A stretch of 14,200 nt of DNA, from assembly GCA_964586025.1 (NCBI GenBank), contig CAZPGF010000072.1, positions 1 to 14,200 of the forward strand, read 5' to 3'. Source of the DNA: JACKGW01 sp964586025. Its GTDB lineage: Bacteria; Planctomycetota; PLA2; JAEUHO01. Under the pieces are notes generated by a model. The model had not been told where the DNA came from, did not search any database, and worked only from the letters and a program-made list of their open reading frames with translations. The position numbers were made by a program, and so were the translations under genes. How positions within the stretch are numbered: the first letter of the stretch is position 1; every line of letters starts with the position of its first letter. Positions 6,915-13,392 of this stretch are shown in pieces.

Positions 6915-9797
6915 CTAGCGGCCGCTCCACGGAGCGTTCTCGCGCAGGCACTCGGAGAGCTCCACGTAGAGGCGGCGCGTCGCGTCCACGAACGCTTCCT
7001 CGTCCTCCGTGTGCGGAAGGAGCGTCGCGACGATTCGTTCGGACAGGTTGCCGCGCTCGATGGTCGGCTCGAGTAGGTCGAGGAACGGCTCTTCGTCCTT
7101 CCGTGCATGGCGTCGCGCGAGCGCGAGCAGCCGCTTCATCGCGTCACGCACCGGGATCGGGCCGTCGCGCACGTCGCCGGAGCGAAGGTGCGGGGCGTGG
7201 ACCTCGGCCGCGGTGCCGCGCGAGACGACGTCGCGCAGATCGTCGACGAGCAGCGCCTGGTCGGGACGCGCGATCTTGCCCGAGGTCATGCCCGCGACGA
7301 GCCCCTGCAACGCCGCGCGCGTGAGCGCCGCGAGCGCGACGTCCATCTTCACGCACTCCTGGACGTCGATCACGCGGACTTCGATCGACTTCCGCGAGAA
7401 CTTGACGACCGCGCCGCGCGCGTTGAGGAACTCGTGACGGATCGCCTCCGCGTCGCCGAGGCGGTCCACGTCGTCGTACATCGGCTGCAGGACCTCGCGC
7501 CGGTACTGCCGGTAGCTGGTCAGCGGCTCGGGAACGACGTCCCCGCACGTGGACGGAATCCGTTGCTGGTGGGCGAGGACGTGCGCCATGCGGTTGTCCA
7601 CCGCCGCCTGGAGTTCTCCGTCGTGGATCGGGCTGCTCGCCGAGAAGGCGGGGAGATACGGAACGAGCAGCGCCGTGGCGTTCAACAGCGCGACGCCCTC
7701 GGCCTCCGTGCCGAGCGGCAGGTTCACGTGAACGGCCTGGACGTTCGCCCAGCCGTGCGTGTGCACGTCGAAGTGTCGCTGGTAGGTCGCGTAGATCGCA
7801 TGATTCGAGCGCGTCCACACGCGTGCGGTCTCGGGACGGAGCCACGGATGCATGCCGGTCGGCAGGAGCCGCGCGTCGAACCGGCTGTGCAGGAGCGTCG
7901 AGAGCCGCGCGACGCCCTCGTGGAGGTGACGTTCGGCGTCGGTCAGGCGACGCGGCGGCCACGTCGTCTTGATCTCAATCACGTGGTCCATGATCTCGTT
8001 GCTGAACCCGACCGCGCCGAGATCGACGTCGCTCGCCGGATGGCCCGCCAGCGCACCGAGCGCGTCCTCGACCAGCGAGGCGGCATTCAGGTCGCGATCG
8101 ACGACGGCGTACTCGAGCTCGAGACCGCAGACCTCGAACGGGCGATAGTCGTCCCGCGGGCGCGGCACGCGCGACGGGCCGATGCGGCGGCGCAACGGGT
8201 CGCGGGCCTTGGCGCGGGCATGCTTCGTGCGGGTCGGCCGCTGCGGCCGATGGGCCCGCGCGATCCGCTCGCGAAACCAGTCGATCAGGTCTTCGTAGAT
8301 CGCGTTCCCGTCGGCGGCGTCGTCGTAGCCGATGTCGAGGTTCGGGTTGTCGTTCACCTCGATGACGACGGGGCCATCGGGTCCCGGCTTGATGTCCACG
8401 CCGTAGAGCCCGTCACCGATCAGGGCCGCCGCCTTCAGCGCGAGGCGGACGACATCGCGCGGCGCGGTGCGTCGAGGAATCGCTTCGACCCGACCGTACC
8501 GAACGCCGGTCCGCTCCTCGGTGCGGATCTGCCAGTGACCTCCGGCCATGTGGTACCGCGCGACGAACAGCACCTTGCCGCCGAGGACCGTCACGCGCCA
8601 GTCGAATGGCGTCGGCATCCAGGCCTGCACGACGAGCAGAGGACTCTTCTCGAACAGGTCGTTCGTCCTCGCGCGGTACTCGCTCTCGCCGTCGATTCGG
8701 TGGACGCCGGTCGAGAAGCTTCCGTCCGGGACCTTCAGCACGAACGGCAGCCCGAGACGCTCCACGAGAAAGGAGAACGGCGTGCGCGGCGCGGCGAGTT
8801 CGGTCGTCGGCGTGGGCACGTGCTCGCGCTGGAGCAGTTCGTGCAGGAAGACCTTGTTGCTGCAGCGGAAGATCGACTGGGGATCGTCCACCACCGGCAT
8901 CCCCATCGCCTCGGCCCGCAGCGCGAGGCGGTAGGACGGCAGCAGCGGCCCCGTCAGCACCCGCAGGAAGATGGCGTCGAAGCTGCCGAGACGGACCGGC
9001 TCGTCCGGTCGCAGGCGCCCGACGTGCATTCCGCGGCGCGCGCCGATCCGCTCGAGGCGCTCGATCGTTTCCGGCGTGGACGGCGCGAACGGGGCGCCCT
9101 CCTCGTAGACGATGCCGAGGGAAGGAAGGCGCTCGACCGCCGCGCGCGGCTTGTTCGGCGGCTCGGCGAGCAACGCGACGAGCCGATGCCGTGCGTCCTG
9201 ATCGAGTTGGCTGATGCCACGCGCCGCCACCTCGACGACGCACCAGGTGTCCTGCTCCCGCAGCAGCGTCAGGCGAAGCACCGGGATCGGGACGACGCGG
9301 TAGACCGCCGCGGCGAGTCGCCGGTCCTCCCGCGCGTCGGTCGTGCCCAGCAGGAGGTCGATCTCCCGCACGTCGTCGCCGCGCGCGGGGCGCAGCCGTC
9401 CTCCCTCGTCCTCGACGACCCAGACCCCGGTCGCGCGCTCCTTAAGCGAGCGCCGGCGCGCCGTCATCCGTGACGGAGGGATCACGTCCACGCCCGCCGC
9501 GTCGAGGTGATCGAACAGCGCGGTCGGGTCGCCGAGCACGGAGAGGGTCGCGACGGAGGGCAACACCCGCTGGCCGCGTGCTTCGGCAATCAGCGAGACG
9601 TAGTAGCCCGGCGAGCGGTACGCGAGCGACCGACAGAGGTTGTAGACCGTCGTCGTTCGGTCACGCAGGCCGTCGCCTCGGCCGAGAAACGTGTCGGCGT
9701 CGAGAGCGCCATGGCCGAGCGACGCGGCGGTCTTCGCCTCGGTGACGACCACGAGGAAGCGAGGACCCAGGATGGAGCCCGGCCGATTCGGACTCAT
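6915..9797 (-). CDS. Bifunctional amide ligase: RimK-type ATP-grasp fused to GCS2 (glutamate-cysteine ligase-like) domain
   Basis: The 960-residue cytoplasmic protein holds two ATP-dependent carboxylate-amine ligase modules. Residues about 11-165 look like the RLAN domain found before RimK-like ATP-grasp enzymes (VVVTEAKTAASL, NLCRSLAYRSPGYYVSLIAE). About 275-510 is a RimK-type ATP-grasp: nucleotide loop VLKVPDGSFSTGV (353-365), RVTVLGGKVLFVARY (401-415), and metal-binding YGVDIK (465-470) and VIEVNDNPNLDIG (478-490, E480 and N482). A basic linker follows (514-550). About 555-950 is a GCS2-type domain: GLELEYAVV (558-566), DHVIEIKT (604-611), HVNLPLG (690-696), ASSPIHDG (720-727), and KSIEVRVIDVQEC (803-815). 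Each module should activate a carboxylate as acyl phosphate and join it to an amine. ATG 9797 has GAGG 8 bases upstream and matches the RLAN start. Module order is opposite to that of GshF (glutamate-cysteine ligase first). Substrates are unknown; glutathione synthesis should not be assumed. Confidence 0.9.
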   Translation of the reverse strand: MSPNRPGSILGPRFLVVVTEAKTAASLGHGALDADTFLGRGDGLRDRTTTVYNLCRSLAYRSPGYYVSLIAEARGQRVLPSVATLSVLGDPTALFDHLDAAGVDVIPPSRMTARRRSLKERATGVWVVEDEGGRLRPARGDDVREIDLLLGTTDAREDRRLAAAVYRVVPIPVLRLTLLREQDTWCVVEVAARGISQLDQDARHRLVALLAEPPNKPRAAVERLPSLGIVYEEGAPFAPSTPETIERLERIGARRGMHVGRLRPDEPVRLGSFDAIFLRVLTGPLLPSYRLALRAEAMGMPVVDDPQSIFRCSNKVFLHELLQREHVPTPTTELAAPRTPFSFLVERLGLPFVLKVPDGSFSTGVHRIDGESEYRARTNDLFEKSPLLVVQAWMPTPFDWRVTVLGGKVLFVARYHMAGGHWQIRTEERTGVRYGRVEAIPRRTAPRDVVRLALKAAALIGDGLYGVDIKPGPDGPVVIEVNDNPNLDIGYDDAADGNAIYEDLIDWFRERIARAHRPQRPTRTKHARAKARDPLRRRIGPSRVPRPRDDYRPFEVCGLELEYAVVDRDLNAASLVEDALGALAGHPASDVDLGAVGFSNEIMDHVIEIKTTWPPRRLTDAERHLHEGVARLSTLLHSRFDARLLPTGMHPWLRPETARVWTRSNHAIYATYQRHFDVHTHGWANVQAVHVNLPLGTEAEGVALLNATALLVPYLPAFSASSPIHDGELQAAVDNRMAHVLAHQQRIPSTCGDVVPEPLTSYRQYRREVLQPMYDDVDRLGDAEAIRHEFLNARGAVVKFSRKSIEVRVIDVQECVKMDVALAALTRAALQGLVAGMTSGKIARPDQALLVDDLRDVVSRGTAAEVHAPHLRSGDVRDGPIPVRDAMKRLLALARRHARKDEEPFLDLLEPTIERGNLSERIVATLLPHTEDEEAFVDATRRLYVELSECLRENAPWSGR

Positions 9798-9838
9798 TCG
9801 GCGACCTCGCTCGCTCCGAACAGCATGCGTGGCGGGCG

Positions 9839-9854
9839 GTGCGCCCCGGCGCAC
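9839..9854. repeat. Inverted repeat in the ligase leader
   Basis: GTGCGCC and GGCGCAC form a perfect 7-base inverted repeat with a CC centre. It could be a DNA operator half-site pair or a small RNA hairpin in the 5' leader of the ligase mRNA. The 2-base centre makes an RNA loop strained, which favours a DNA-binding site. Confidence 0.35.
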
Positions 9855-9860
9855 GACGCC

Positions 9861-9876
9861 GATGCGCCGCATCCTA
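9861..9876 (-). promoter_or_regulatory. Promoter -10 of the double ligase gene with overlapping operator-like dyad
   Basis: On the minus strand TAGGAT (9876-9871) is a -10-like hexamer; transcription would begin near 9864, leaving a leader of about 67 bases. A perfect dyad, GATGCG-C-CGCATC (9861-9873), overlaps its downstream half and the expected start point, the classic place for a repressor site. A second inverted repeat, GTGCGCC-CC-GGCGCAC (9839-9854), lies just downstream in the leader. Confidence 0.4.
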
Positions 9877-9946
9877 GTCCGGCCCGACGAGCGGCCCCGA
9901 AGCCTGCCCGGGGCGGACCGTCGCCCGGACGGCTGCGTGGGGCTCG

Positions 9947-9952
9947 TAGGCT
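9947..9952 (+). promoter_or_regulatory. -10-like hexamer TAGGCT placed for a leaderless mRNA
   Basis: TAGGCT ends 7 bases before ATG 9960. With the usual 6-7 base distance from -10 to transcription start, the mRNA would begin at or next to the start codon. Only GAAG is present as a possible, much too close, ribosome site, which fits a leaderless transcript. Confidence 0.4.
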
Positions 9953-9959
9953 TGAAGCG

Positions 9960-11051
9960 ATGCATCGAGTCCTGACCCTGCTCGCCCTCCTCCTCGCGAC
10001 GGTCGTTGCGGCGCCCGCCGGACGAGCCCGGGAACCGGCCTTCCCCGGGCCGGGGCCCGAGGGTCCGCGCGAGGTCGTGAGGATTGCGCTCGGAGGCCCG
10101 ATCGCCGACGCGCGTGCGGAGGTCTCCGGGCTGGCCATCGCTCCCGGCCAGGGGGGCGAGCGGCTCGTCCTCTTCCTTGCCGAGGACGAGATCGACTTCG
10201 GTGAAGGGGCCGCGACTCCGCTCGCGGCGATCTCGTTCGACGCGACGGCCGCCGCCACCTCCCTCGCACTCGGCGGCCGGCCGATCGCGCCGCTCGTGCC
10301 GCACCCGGTTCCGTGGCACGTGCCCGACGTGGTTCGCGCCCGCTTCTCGCGTGGCCGCGATGCGGGATTCGAAGCGGTCGCCGTGGCGGGTGATCGCGTC
10401 GCCATCGCTCGCGAGCAGGGCGGCGGCAGCGGGGTGACCCTCCTGTTGGAGGGGAGGCTCCGTGTCGTGGACCGTCGCCTCGTCGTGCGGATCGGCTTCG
10501 CGCGCGAGATCGGGCCGCCGCGGCGCGCGATCCCCGATGCGGCGGACCGCGCGCTGTTCCGTGACAACAAGTCCTACGAGGCGATCGTGGGGGTGCGGGG
10601 CGGGTGGTTGCTGCTGTACGAGTGCGGGGGCGCGACCTTCGTCCCTCACGAGCGGGGACCGGCGCGGCCGATTCCGATGCCGGCGATTCCGTACCGCGTC
10701 ACCGATGCCACGGATGTCGCGGCGGACGGCACCATCTGGCTCGTGAACTACCACTTCCGCGGGCGCGAGTGCCTCGCCGACCCCGAGGAGGTCGCTCGCG
10801 ATCGGCGTCTGGGCGGGGAGGCGGCCGGTGGCGAGCAGATCGAGCGCCTCGTTCCGGTGCGTCTTGACGATGGGGCGATGCACCGCGTTCCGAAGCGCCC
10901 GGTCTGGCTGCGTCTCGACGCCGAGGCGCGCAACTGGGAGGGCGTCGTGCGGATCGTCGATCCCGCGCGCGGCGTGGACGGGGCGCTTCTCGTCACCGAC
11001 TTCTGGCCGACGTCCGCGAACGGCACGTTGCTCGGGTTCGTCTCGTTCTGA
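9960..11051 (+). CDS. Secreted phytase-like / YjiK-like beta-propeller protein
   Basis: The 363-residue protein has a clear signal peptide (HRVLTLLALLLATVVAAPAGRA). The mature part repeats a blade pattern with a Glu or Asp in a conserved turn followed by a beta strand: EVSGLAI (54-60), LVLFLAEDEI (69-78), GFEAVAVAGDRVAIA (136-150), SYEAIVGVRGGWLLLYE (205-221), DATDVAADGTIWLVNYHF (249-266), and NWEGVVRIVD (325-334) then ALLVTDF (342-348). These turns match the style of the 'esterase-like activity of phytase' and SdiA-regulated/YjiK propeller families. Family members are poorly characterised; phosphoesterase activity should not be assumed. Cysteines are few (C222, C271). The gene is divergent from the double ligase and converges on the diguanylate cyclase gene, with only 3 bases between the two stops. 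Confidence 0.72.
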   Translation: MHRVLTLLALLLATVVAAPAGRAREPAFPGPGPEGPREVVRIALGGPIADARAEVSGLAIAPGQGGERLVLFLAEDEIDFGEGAATPLAAISFDATAAATSLALGGRPIAPLVPHPVPWHVPDVVRARFSRGRDAGFEAVAVAGDRVAIAREQGGGSGVTLLLEGRLRVVDRRLVVRIGFAREIGPPRRAIPDAADRALFRDNKSYEAIVGVRGGWLLLYECGGATFVPHERGPARPIPMPAIPYRVTDATDVAADGTIWLVNYHFRGRECLADPEEVARDRRLGGEAAGGEQIERLVPVRLDDGAMHRVPKRPVWLRLDAEARNWEGVVRIVDPARGVDGALLVTDFWPTSANGTLLGFVSF

Positions 11052-11054
11052 CGG

Positions 11055-11969
11055 TCAATGGCCGCCGCGGATCTCGGAGGGAGGCGCGGCGACGCCCTGG
11101 GACGGTGGCGACGAGGCCGCGGATTCATCGCTCGTGACGATGCTGCTGCGCGTCAGCTTGGCACGGGCGAGGCGCGCGTTCGCGCAGTCGAACAACCCGT
11201 TGCGATCGTTCGCGTCGTGGGGATAGAGCGCGACGCCTGCCGACACCGTGACGCGCGCGATCCGACCGCTGCCGATGTCGATCGCCTGCTTCGAGACGAG
11301 CCCGTGCGCCCGATGAAGGGCGTCCGCCGACCAGGCGCGGGCGGACTCGGCCGCGAAGGGAAGCCCGGACAGCAGGACCGCGAACTCCTCGCCCCCCCAA
11401 CGGGCCACGATGTCGGTGACGCGGAAGGCTTCGCGCAGGCGGCGCGCCACCTCGCGCAGCACGACATCCCCGATGCGATAGCCGTGCTCCGTGTTGACCT
11501 TCTTGAAGTGATCCACGTCGATCAGCGCGAGGCCGAGGGAGCGCTTCTCGCGCTGGGCGCGCGACAGCTCCTGCGACAGCGCGTGGTCGTAGGCCCCGCG
11601 ATTCGGCAGCCCGGTCAGCGGATCGGCCGCGTCGGAGCGCAGCAGCGCACGTGCGAGCAACTTCAACTCGGGGGGGAAGCACGGCTGCGGAAGCGTCGCG
11701 TCCGCGCCCGCTTCGAGGAACGGCATCGCGTCGGGGCGGCGTCCGTCGGGAACGAGCAGCAGGACGCGGAGATCCGGCGAGATCCTGCGGAGCTCGCGCA
11801 GGAACGCGCGATCCTTGCGGCGCAATCCGTCGAGCGAGAGGACGACGAGGTTTGCGGGGCGCTTCAGAAAGAGGTTGACCGCGTCGAACGGCCCGCGCGC
11901 TTCGCTGACGTCCATCCCGTCCTCGGCGAGGGTGCGTACCACGGCCGCGCGACCTCGGCCCTGGGGCAC
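11055..11969 (-). CDS. Diguanylate cyclase with degenerate receiver domain (REC-GGDEF)
   Basis: Residues about 115-275 form a GGDEF domain that makes cyclic di-GMP from two GTP: DPLTGLPNRGAYDHAL (116-131), ALIDVDHFKKVNTEHGYRIGD (148-168) and the active site RWGGEEF (190-196). RVTD (183-186), five residues before GGEEF, is the RxxD product-inhibition site. Residues 1-112 resemble a receiver domain (LLLVPDGRRPDAMPFLEAGAD, 70-90), but the phosphoacceptor Asp is replaced (LVVLSLDGL, Ser45), the conserved Lys is Gln95 (LPQP), and the acidic pocket is missing, so it is probably not phosphorylated. GTG 11969 is the only usual start codon in the open frame, yet the first strand (HHALVVV) is encoded just upstream. 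The frame stays open to 12062, so a CTG start (12002 or 12014) or an indel in the C8 run at 12017-12024 is possible. No ribosome site supports GTG 11969. Confidence 0.87.
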   Translation of the reverse strand: MPQGRGRAAVVRTLAEDGMDVSEARGPFDAVNLFLKRPANLVVLSLDGLRRKDRAFLRELRRISPDLRVLLLVPDGRRPDAMPFLEAGADATLPQPCFPPELKLLARALLRSDAADPLTGLPNRGAYDHALSQELSRAQREKRSLGLALIDVDHFKKVNTEHGYRIGDVVLREVARRLREAFRVTDIVARWGGEEFAVLLSGLPFAAESARAWSADALHRAHGLVSKQAIDIGSGRIARVTVSAGVALYPHDANDRNGLFDCANARLARAKLTRSSIVTSDESAASSPPSQGVAAPPSEIRGGH

Positions 11970-12059
11970 GACGACGAGCGCGTGATGTCGCCGCGGAGGC
12001 AGATGGATCGCCAGGGCCCCCCCCAGATAGAGTTCCGTTAGGTCTCGATTCGGCCCCCG

Positions 12060-12065
12060 AGTCTA
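12060..12065 (-). promoter_or_regulatory. -10-like hexamer TAGACT upstream of the diguanylate cyclase gene
   Basis: On the minus strand TAGACT reads from 12065 to 12060, so transcription would begin about 12053. This lies downstream of ATG 12108 and upstream of the CTG and GTG candidates, which argues that translation starts after 12053. No -35 is evident. Confidence 0.3.
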
Positions 12066-12171
12066 CCCGGGCGCCGTGGTCATGTCCCCAGAGGATGGCG
12101 TTTCGCATCGGTCCGCGAGGTCGGAGGCTCCGTCACGGGCACCGTCTCGTGTCACGACGCGCGCGAATTGA

Positions 12172-12201
12172 AACGGCCGGGCGCGTGAGCGCCCGGCCGT
12201 T
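12172..12201 (-). terminator. Hairpin terminator of the RRM gene
   Basis: A perfect 13-base inverted repeat, AACGGCCGGGCGC / GCGCCCGGCCGTT with a 4-base loop, lies 47 bases after the RRM stop codon. In the minus-strand transcript it is followed by UUUCAAUU, a short weak U-tract. This fits an intrinsic terminator, although the U-run is poor. Confidence 0.65.
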
Positions 12202-12209
12202 CGAAGGAA

Positions 12210-12228
12210 CGGACCGCGATGCGGTCCG
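12210..12228 (-). repeat. Second hairpin in the RRM 3' untranslated region
   Basis: An 8-base stem CGGACCGC / GCGGTCCG with a 3-base loop lies between the RRM stop codon and the main terminator hairpin. It may stabilise the mRNA 3' end. No U-tract follows it. Confidence 0.45.
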
Positions 12229-12247
12229 GATCAGCAGACGCCTGCGA

Positions 12248-12703
12248 TCACCAGGCGCGATCGCGGTCCCGGTCGCGACCGCCGCGACCACCGCCGCTGC
12301 CGCCACCGCCGTAGCTGCCGCGACCACCGCCGCCGCCGCCACCGCCGTAGCCGCCGCGGCTGCCGCCGCCGCCACCGCCGTAGTCACCGCGACCACCGCC
12401 GCCGCCGAAGCCGCCGCGACCACCGCCGCCACCGCCGAAGCCGCCGCGCTCTTCGCGCGGACGAGCGACGCTGACACGCAGCGTGCGACCACCGAGATCC
12501 TGACCATCGAGTCCCTCGACGGCCTTCTGCGCCCCCTCGGCGGTGCGCATCTCGACGAAGCCGAAGCCGCGCGGGCGGCCGGTCTCCCGGTCGGTCATCA
12601 GGGAGACACGGACGATCTCGCCGTAGGGCGAGAAGGCGTCCTCGAGATCCTGCTGGGTGCAGGTGAACGGAATGTTTCCGACGTACAGGTTGTTTTCGGA
12701 CAT
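12248..12703 (-). CDS. RRM RNA-binding protein with glycine-rich tail
   Basis: The 151-residue protein has one RNA recognition motif at residues 4-82: RNP2 LYVGNI (6-11) and RNP1 RGFGFVEM (45-52), with the aromatic residues that stack on RNA bases. Residues 86-143 are a low-complexity tail of Gly runs broken by Arg, Tyr, Phe and Ser (RGG/YGG style), ending in RDRDRDRAW. This is the layout of cyanobacterial and planctomycete cold-induced Rbp proteins and of plant GRP7-type proteins. A role as an RNA chaperone in the cold is likely by family, not shown here. ATG 12703 is chosen because the RRM begins five residues later; GGAGA lies about 13-17 bases upstream, rather far. An extension to 12811 lacks RRM homology. 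The leader is long and pyrimidine-rich, and two hairpins follow the gene. Confidence 0.93.
   Translation of the reverse strand: MSENNLYVGNIPFTCTQQDLEDAFSPYGEIVRVSLMTDRETGRPRGFGFVEMRTAEGAQKAVEGLDGQDLGGRTLRVSVARPREERGGFGGGGGGRGGFGGGGGRGDYGGGGGGSRGGYGGGGGGGGRGSYGGGGSGGGRGGRDRDRDRAW
12260..12446. repeat. Low-complexity GCC/CCG tract coding the Gly-rich tail
   Basis: Short units related to CCGCCGCCACCGCCG recur across this stretch and encode the RGG/YGG tail of the RRM protein. On the opposite strand they give a spurious alanine/threonine-rich frame. Such tracts readily expand or contract between strains. Confidence 0.75.
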
Positions 12704-12896
12704 GGGATGAAGAAATCTCCGGAATGCGATACGGCGCGGCGCGCCCGGCCTCTGCCGGTCGCGTGAATCCGACGCCTTTGGAACGAACGAAACGAGAAAG
12801 CCGGAAAGCACAACGCGAAGTTCTTGGCGTCGACGGCGCAGTCGGGGTCGGCCCCGAGAGCGAAGGCGTGCGGAGACAGGCGTGATGCGATGGCGC
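12704..12896 (-). other. Long pyrimidine-rich 5' leader region of the RRM gene
   Basis: About 190 bases upstream of the RRM start carry no gene. On the transcribed strand 12781-12812 is rich in C and T with repeated CGTT-like units (CTTTCTCGTTTCGTTCGTTC), unlike the surrounding GC-rich coding DNA. A small hairpin, TCGGGG/CCCCGA, lies at 12842-12857. A long leader would suit cold-regulated mRNA, as in cspA-type genes, but no promoter could be fixed; TAGCCT at 12906-12901 is the only TAnnnT candidate. Confidence 0.35.
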
Positions 12897-12946
12897 GGGA
12901 AGGCTACCGCCTTCCCGGGCTCGGGGGGCGAGAATCCACCCCCCGA
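12897..12946 (-). terminator. Tandem hairpins after the 56-residue gene
   Basis: Two strong inverted repeats follow the stop codon at 12961 on the minus strand: TCGGGGGG/CCCCCCGA (12921-12928 with 12939-12946, 10-base loop) and GGGAAGGC/GCCTTCCC (12897-12904 with 12909-12916, 4-base loop). Neither has a U-tract, so they may pause or protect transcripts, or act as a terminator without U-run. Confidence 0.5.
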
Positions 12947-12960
12947 AATCCGGAAGCAGG

Positions 12961-13131
12961 TCAGTCGCGGGAGGACGGGTCCATCAACTCCATCAATTCC
13001 TGCGGGGTGAGCGGCGCGGAGTCGGGAGCCATCGGGTCGTCCGCGAGGCGCTGAACCCGGCGATTGGCCTTGTCGCGCTTGCTCTGCATCTTGCGGCGCA
13101 TCCGCTCGCGCTTTTGAGGGGATTCGGCCAT
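12961..13131 (-). CDS. Small charged hypothetical protein (56 residues)
   Basis: The start at ATG 13131 is well fixed: GGAGG lies 8 bases upstream, and hairpins follow the stop codon, so this is a real short gene. Residues 1-30 are strongly basic (QKRERMRRKMQSKRDKANRR at 6-25) and likely form one helix able to touch nucleic acid. Residues 31-56 are acidic and end in a short amphipathic helix, TPQELMELMDP (42-52). The split basic/acidic design suggests an RNA- or ribosome-associated factor, but I recognise no family. The frame is open far upstream (to 13971), but no ribosome site or conserved sequence supports a longer form. The lipoprotein gene at 13393 is divergent from it. Confidence 0.72.
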   Translation of the reverse strand: MAESPQKRERMRRKMQSKRDKANRRVQRLADDPMAPDSAPLTPQELMELMDPSSRD

Positions 13132-13279
13132 GTCACGGTCCTCCACCGAAGTAGGGGATCCCGGTCGCGGGGACCCCGGGGAAGCCGCCTCGGCGTGCCA
13201 CGAAGCGGCCCGACGGGTCGCGGCGGGCCGCCTCGCCGCCTCCGGACGGCGGGAAGCGGCGGAAGGTACCGGCACGGTA

Positions 13280-13288
13280 GGGGGGGGG
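13280..13288. repeat. G9 homopolymer in the intergenic region
   Basis: A run of nine G bases lies in the 261-base gap between the divergent small-protein and lipoprotein genes. It is prone to slippage or to sequencing error. Apart from the two ribosome sites at the ends, I see no clear promoter in this gap; TACCTT (13268-13263, minus) is a weak -10 candidate. Confidence 0.6.
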
Positions 13289-13392
13289 CGCGCTTTGTCC
13301 CGGACGGGGCCTGGGTTCGTCCCGGGGGGCGGGTCGGACGGGGCGATCCGGCCGTCCGATGGCATCGTGAAGGCGGTCGGGAGGAGTTCGCG

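Noticed and set aside
7107..9473. Plus-strand open frame of 788 codons opposite the double ligase
   Set aside because: It is the in-phase antisense of the ligase gene; it has no recognisable domain and is full of Arg/Asp/Val, as expected for the complement of GC-rich coding DNA.
6915..9797. Calling the double ligase a glutathione synthetase (GshF)
   Set aside because: Domain order is reversed, the ATP-grasp is RimK-type with an RLAN-like N-terminus, and no glutathione-specific residues can be identified by eye.
9798..10883. Extension of the ligase frame to 1322 residues
   Set aside because: The extra part lies antisense to the propeller gene, shows no domain, and the RLAN start follows ATG 9797 with its own ribosome site and promoter.
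12260..12446. Repeat tract considered as a CRISPR or tandem-repeat array
   Set aside because: Units are short, irregular and in codon phase; they encode the Gly-rich tail and have no spacers.
12095..12766. Alanine/threonine-rich plus-strand frame of 223 codons
   Set aside because: It is the complement of the Gly-rich RRM tail; the repeats explain the Ala/Thr runs.
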